Assembly (NCBI GenBank): GCA_023614405.1
Contig: CM042697.1
Span: forward strand, 306,498,323 to 306,562,322
Reading direction: 5' to 3'
Source of the DNA: Avena insularis
Taxonomy: Eukaryota; Streptophyta; Magnoliopsida; Poales; Poaceae
DNA length: 64,000 bases
Positions within the stretch are counted from its first letter, which is position 1; each line of letters starts with the position of its first letter. This document shows, one piece after another, positions 59,541 through 64,000 of the stretch. Both the position numbers and the translations under genes were made by a program. The notes below the pieces were generated by a model, which saw nothing but the letters and a program-made list of their open reading frames with translations, was not told where the DNA came from and did no database searches.

Positions 59541-61190
59541 GATTTGCATATCTTTGCAATAACTATTCATTAGTGGCAAGCATATAGAAATATTTTATCA
59601 ATTGATTGACTTAATATAAGATTTAGACGCAAATAAATATGGTTAAACCTTGATCATCCTCAAGCAAGACACCAAAAACCATAAGGAATTCAATGTTTAA
59701 ACTAAAACAACGAGAAAGCAAGTGAACCTACAATTGGTAGTCTCATGCCTCCATCACTTCTTTCACCTGAATACTTGGCATAGAAAGAGTAGGGGAAAGA
59801 GTATTATACAAGTTTCGTTAAATCAAGACAATCACAATAACAGTTTTATAAGCATGAATAACCAGATGTGAAGAAATTATTCCAATTCCTCTAGTTAACT
59901 CTCAACTTGCCAAGAAACACTTCAAGATTTCACATTAACATATTAAGAGTGAGAGATCATGTTAAAAGAAGCATAATATTGGAGTGTGTCATTAACACCC
60001 ACATAAATAAATCAAGTGTATAAAATACTTCTTTTCTATACTTTACTTTTTCAAGGACTTTTCAACATAGTAGTAAAGAGATCATGCAAAGACTTAGTGA
60101 GTTTAACCGACCCGTGTAGGCTAGGATGGAATTTTTTAACCATTTTGGTCAAAAGGGTTGTTCTTTCTTTTGTTTGCAATGCAGACCATGAGAGTGCCAT
60201 ACTTTTAACCATTATAGAAGTTTCCTAGTAATAATTTTCATTCAACTCATAGCTGAAATCCAAGAGTTTCCTCTATAAGGATTGTTCTTAGGCCAGCACA
60301 GTTTTGGCATACAATGAATGCGATAGTGGTGTAGAAATGCGTAAAACAATATCCTAGTTTGATCAATAGGTCAAGTTTTGGCATGCATCTCAATTACCGC
60401 TAAGCATTAGTTCCATAAAACAAAATACTTTCAAGAGTACCATCATGTCTATCAATATATTATGGATTTGAGTATCTTCAAGGATAAACTCTTAAGACAC
60501 TTAAACATCACATAAGTCATAGTCTGAGACTTTTTCTTATAGTAATTATTTGGCAATATTATTTCCAAGGCAAGACATGGTTAACTACAAGAACAAGAGA
60601 AATAGCACAATTAAGCATACAAATAAAAGATTTAGTATTTCTCTCAAGATTTACTCCCACTAGCATAACATCTTAACAATACTACAAACTAGCATATAAG
60701 AATTCAAACTTCCAAAGTGGGGGCCATAGGACATACCTCTCATGAGTGACTTCACAATTCTCTTCCATATGATGTGTTCCTACAAAACTCAGAGTAGATC
60801 ACTCTCATTAATAAAATTGAAACAAAGAGGCCAATGGCAATACAATTTTAATGAATAAAGATAAAATGAGATTTTTTGTATTTTTGAAGACTGGGTTTAA
60901 AGAAAGAAGGACTGCCAGAAAAGCAAGGTACTAAAAAAATGAAACGAAATAAAATAAGAACGAAGTGTTGGAACAAGCCCAACACAAGTGTTTCAAAGAT
61001 CACTTGGTGCTAAAGTACAACCTCAGTATTACATAGATAAATTACTCAGGGAACACATCCCCAAACTCCTTCTTGATGCTCATTGTGGCGGTGGAGAAAA
61101 GCCATCCATGTACCATTGGCCAATCCTATTGTTAAAATTGGACGTGAGGTGTGTGGTGTTGTATCGAAGGTCGATGGCAAAGTTACTCAT
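59541..61190. other. AT-rich interval, probably internal region of a decayed gypsy element
   Basis: No continuous frame, promoter or repeat border that I can support. The wording of the sequence resembles the non-coding internal part of Athila-like grass elements, and antisense element gene pieces follow directly, so it is likely the same element. Confidence 0.3.
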
Positions 61191-61194
61191 GTTT

Positions 61195-62290
61195 TTAATG
61201 TTGCCTTAGAGACCGTACAATGTCCTCATACATGGTGTAGGGGTTTTGCGGTTGCTGCTCCTTCGCGGTTCCTTCTTGTTGTTCTTCTTCATTTTCTACT
61301 TCGGGTACCTCCTCATTTGGTAGATTTGCTTCAACATGCAATTCATAATGCAAACATCCCTCCTTGATGGAGAAGAGAAAGTGCGGTACATGATCTTGGA
61401 TCCAGTGATCAACTCCAGGTATATTAACCAAATATCTACCTTGTTTCTTTTTGCCACAAACATTAAGAGTAGCGAAACGAGATGAAAAACACCTACCAAT
61501 GGTTGCAAGTTACCTATGTTGATATTGAGTGCTCATGCAAGGACGGGGATCACTCCTCCGCAGCAAATGGGTCAACGGGTTTGATGAGACTGATACTCCA
61601 AATAAAATACAAGAATAGCGCCCAATTTTGGTGTCAAGTTGCATCCATGGATGGCAGCTCTTGCAAGGACCATCATGTACTCCTCATTGACTCTTGTAAA
61701 TTCACCATGGGGATGTAGGGTTTTAGCAATAACATAATACAAATAGCGTGTTACAGGACTTTCAATCTGATTACCCTTAGGAACATGATTAAATATTATC
61801 ATCCTATTGAAATAACTAAATGGGGTAGGATCAACCATAAAATTAGGAATACAGATGTCAGTGTTGTTGACGAACCCAAATCAATGGCTTCATTGGTCAA
61901 GGAACAAAGTGTACTAATGATTCATTAGACGTAAAGATATCATGTCTGATCCCGGTCTATCTTCCTCCAAGTAAAAACTCTAACCCACCATATGCTTCAA
62001 GGTGCTAAGGAACCTGAGAGAAAGCCAGTGATTAGTGGTAGCGTCCTGAAAGACAAAATCAAGAAAAGCAAAATTGATGCAAAGTAAATTAAATCAAGGC
62101 CAATGCCTAGTTAGTTCAAAGGATATGGACATGCCCATTTGGTGGACTTGATCTCTCAGTCCTTGAGGAAGTTGAAACGGTTGCGGTGCGAGTCCTTGGT
62201 GAACTGGATGCCAAGTGATGCAAGGGTAGAATCTTCAACGGGTGTTGCGACTTGTGTTTCAATCACATGTGAACGACCCCTTGTGTTGAT
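61195..62290 (-). pseudogene. Antisense accessory gene of an Athila-like element
   Basis: Minus-strand pieces in order: near 62290-62160 a start-like segment with LASLGIQFTKDSHRNRFNFL; 61838-61572 with PTPFSYFNRMIIFNHVPKGN and VTRYLYYVIAKTLHPHGEF; then 61508-61195 with a Glu/Gln-rich acidic part. These match the composition and order of an additional protein I recall from Triticeae gypsy elements (N-terminal RFNFL block, central YFNRM block, acidic C-terminus). Several frameshifts and stops. Function of the family unknown to me. Confidence 0.45.
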
Positions 62291-62299
62291 CTAAAAATA

Positions 62300-63300
62300 A
62301 AAACCTAAACTAATTGAAATTTTGATCCAATAGAAATAAGCAATGAATGATCCTCTACACATTCTATAAAATAATCTCCTCTCGAAGTCAAAACTAATCA
62401 TGCTCATTAAGAAAAATGGTTCATGGAAAGACCAATGTCTAGATGGATAATAACAAGAGATAGAGCATGGTTTTTATGTAAACAAGTGAGGGGTCAGAGG
62501 ATAACCATACCTTAGATAGTTGGTGTGCAAGGAATTGAATAAAATTGAGTAGAGGTGGAGATCTAGTTGAGGTGTTTTGAGGTTTGGAGGAAGAAGAGAG
62601 ATTGATGATTTGTTTTAGATATACCTTTTCCCTGCCTGATATAGGATAGTTGTGCACATGGTTCAGGTAGGCGGTATGGTTACAGAGGGTCATTACCTTA
62701 GGATGGTTTAGATCTCAAGCGGCAAACTCGGTATGGGTGCGCGGTACGACCGGTGCGCCTGTACTGATGGTCGTTAAGCTTGCAATATCTTTTGTAGAAA
62801 ATTTATGTTTTATACATGCACTCAGTATAGGAGGACTCGACCGTACCAGTGTCCTTTAGTACTTCTGTCTCCATCGAAAAAAATCAAAAGTTTCCATTTT
62901 CTCGCGAGCGAGGTGGTACAGGCAGCTCTGCCAGTATGGGTGGTCGTTAGAACTTTTGTGAGCTGTAGAAATGCATTTTCACATAGAATTTCTTCACACG
63001 CATTTACACACCAACAAAACTAAAAAATTACAGTATAAATATATATAATCACATCAGTACTTCCGTTATCCACGTGTTAGCAAGTAATTGGGATTGATAT
63101 TTACCTGTTCTTCTCCTCCCTGCTTAGGACCTTTGAACACTCTTTATTAGCACACACACAAAAAACAAAAAAACTACAGAAAACACTTAAAAACTTTGTT
63201 TCACATGGATTGTCTCCCATGAAGCGCTTCTAGTTAATTTCAATTATCTTGACCCGTATGGTGATCATTTTGGTTTTGGTTTTGGAAGTGGAACACCCAC
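62300..63300. other. Interval without a recognised gene
   Basis: Two related segments around 62735-62775 and 62925-62950 share GTATGGGTG and GGTCGTTA motifs, perhaps a degenerate duplication. Otherwise nothing I can support. Confidence 0.3.
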
Positions 63301-63306
63301 TCCAAA

Positions 63307-63500
63307 CTAATTTGCTTTCAAGGTTCTAATCCCATTGTCATTAGTCTTAGCCTTATTATTTATAGGGAAATGAACTATAAATGGTTCTCTAGAGGGTAAT
63401 CCTACTCTCACATTCCCATCATGCAAGTTAACCAAGGCTTTGGTAGTTATTAAAAATGGCCTACCTAGAATTATATGCGCTATAGGATCTTCAGGCATAT
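63307..63500 (-). pseudogene. Athila-like aspartic protease fragment
   Basis: Minus-strand frame with MPEDPIAHIILGRPFLITTK and ALVNLHDGNVRVGL, the C-terminal ILGRPFL part of retroelement aspartic proteases. It is cut at 63500 by the TGTAACATCC border of another LTR. The catalytic DTGA part would lie beyond the insertion and is not in the window. Confidence 0.6.
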
Positions 63501-64000
63501 TGTAACATCCCAATTTCAGCAAACCTGATCTTTTGTTATTAAGGCAAAAATTAGGGGGAACAAAAACAATTTCTTATTAAGTGTTGCAAGGTTTTCTTAC
63601 TTGTTTGCTTGTGTTCATGCAACTGATTGTATATTAGGTGATATACTCCTTACCACAACACTAGCTGACCAAAAACTATTTTACAAAAGAGAAGTCTTGG
63701 ATCATCTTTCATATTCTCAAATGTTCTGGCATTTCAAACTTGATCCAAGATGACTATGCCACAAACAAATGTTTTACTAGTTCTATTAACAAAACTATGG
63801 AGACCTATATATACTCCCTTATGTTTTCAAGATAGAACTTCACTAGGTTTCCAAAACCTTTCCTAAAACCTTTTCATTCCAATCTTGGTAGAAATACCTA
63901 GAGGTACTTATCTTACTTCAAAACATAGCCTATTCAAAATACCAATCCTTACCTCAATCTAGGCTTGATGGTAACCTTAGTATTAATTGATAAGTTGAAA
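63501..64000 (+). repeat. Start of another gypsy LTR, cut by the window end
   Basis: TGTAACATCCCAATTTCAGC starts abruptly within the protease fragment, using the same TGTAACATCC terminus as elements B, C and D. The 500 bp visible is AT-rich and does not match the LTRs of B, C or D by eye, so it would be a further family. The left duplication candidate is CATAT. Confidence 0.5.

Noticed and set aside
1..64000. CRISPR arrays, bacterial operons or phage genes
   Set aside because: No spaced identical repeats, no prokaryotic gene order; all repeats are LTRs, short tandem arrays or element coding copies.

Overview
This window is plant nuclear DNA that consists almost entirely of long terminal repeat (LTR) retrotransposons nested in one another. 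The kind of elements (Ty3/gypsy Tekay-like chromoviruses with 2.8-4 kb LTRs, Athila-like gypsy elements with a tRNA-Asp primer site, an element with an antisense PF04195-like frame, and a Ty1/copia element) suggests a large-genome grass, probably Pooideae. That is recognition by eye, not a database result. I see no intact host gene, no RNA gene and no CRISPR array. Every element gene is broken by stops or frameshifts.

Layout. 1-3427: 3' part of a plus-strand element (A) with a decayed antisense accessory gene and a ~1.05 kb LTR. 3428-5398: minus-strand Athila-like fragment (gag piece, primer site, ~1.5 kb LTR). 5450-31447: Tekay-like element B (plus). Its 5' LTR is split by element C (8201-22073, minus, 13.9 kb), which has a perfect CCTTT target duplication. 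31448-42353: unassigned DNA with a ~475 bp tandem duplication, into which copia element E (32160-40100, AGGAC duplication) inserted. 42354-56296: element D, same family as C but in the opposite orientation, with a perfect GTTAA duplication. 56297-64000: a decayed GRF-type zinc-finger-like gene with introns, a 32 bp minisatellite, degenerate Athila-like sequence with antisense gene pieces, and the start of one more LTR at 63501.

How the parts work together. C and D have the order 4 kb LTR, tRNA-iMet primer site, accessory ORF0, gag, protease-RT-RNase H-integrase-chromodomain, polypurine tract, 4 kb LTR. B has the same order with two ORF0-like frames. Three observations stand out. (1) All four C/D LTRs hold the same split acidic reading frame downstream of the TATA box, with exactly conserved 87 and 53 nt exon-like blocks, matching phases and splice-like borders. 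(2) The ATGs of ORF0 and gag directly follow a splice-acceptor-like YAG, which points to spliced subgenomic mRNAs. (3) ORF0 itself is a compact N-terminal region, a coiled coil and an acidic tail of unknown function.

Relative ages inferred from nesting: the Athila-like DNA is older than A; B is older than C; the tandem duplication is older than E.
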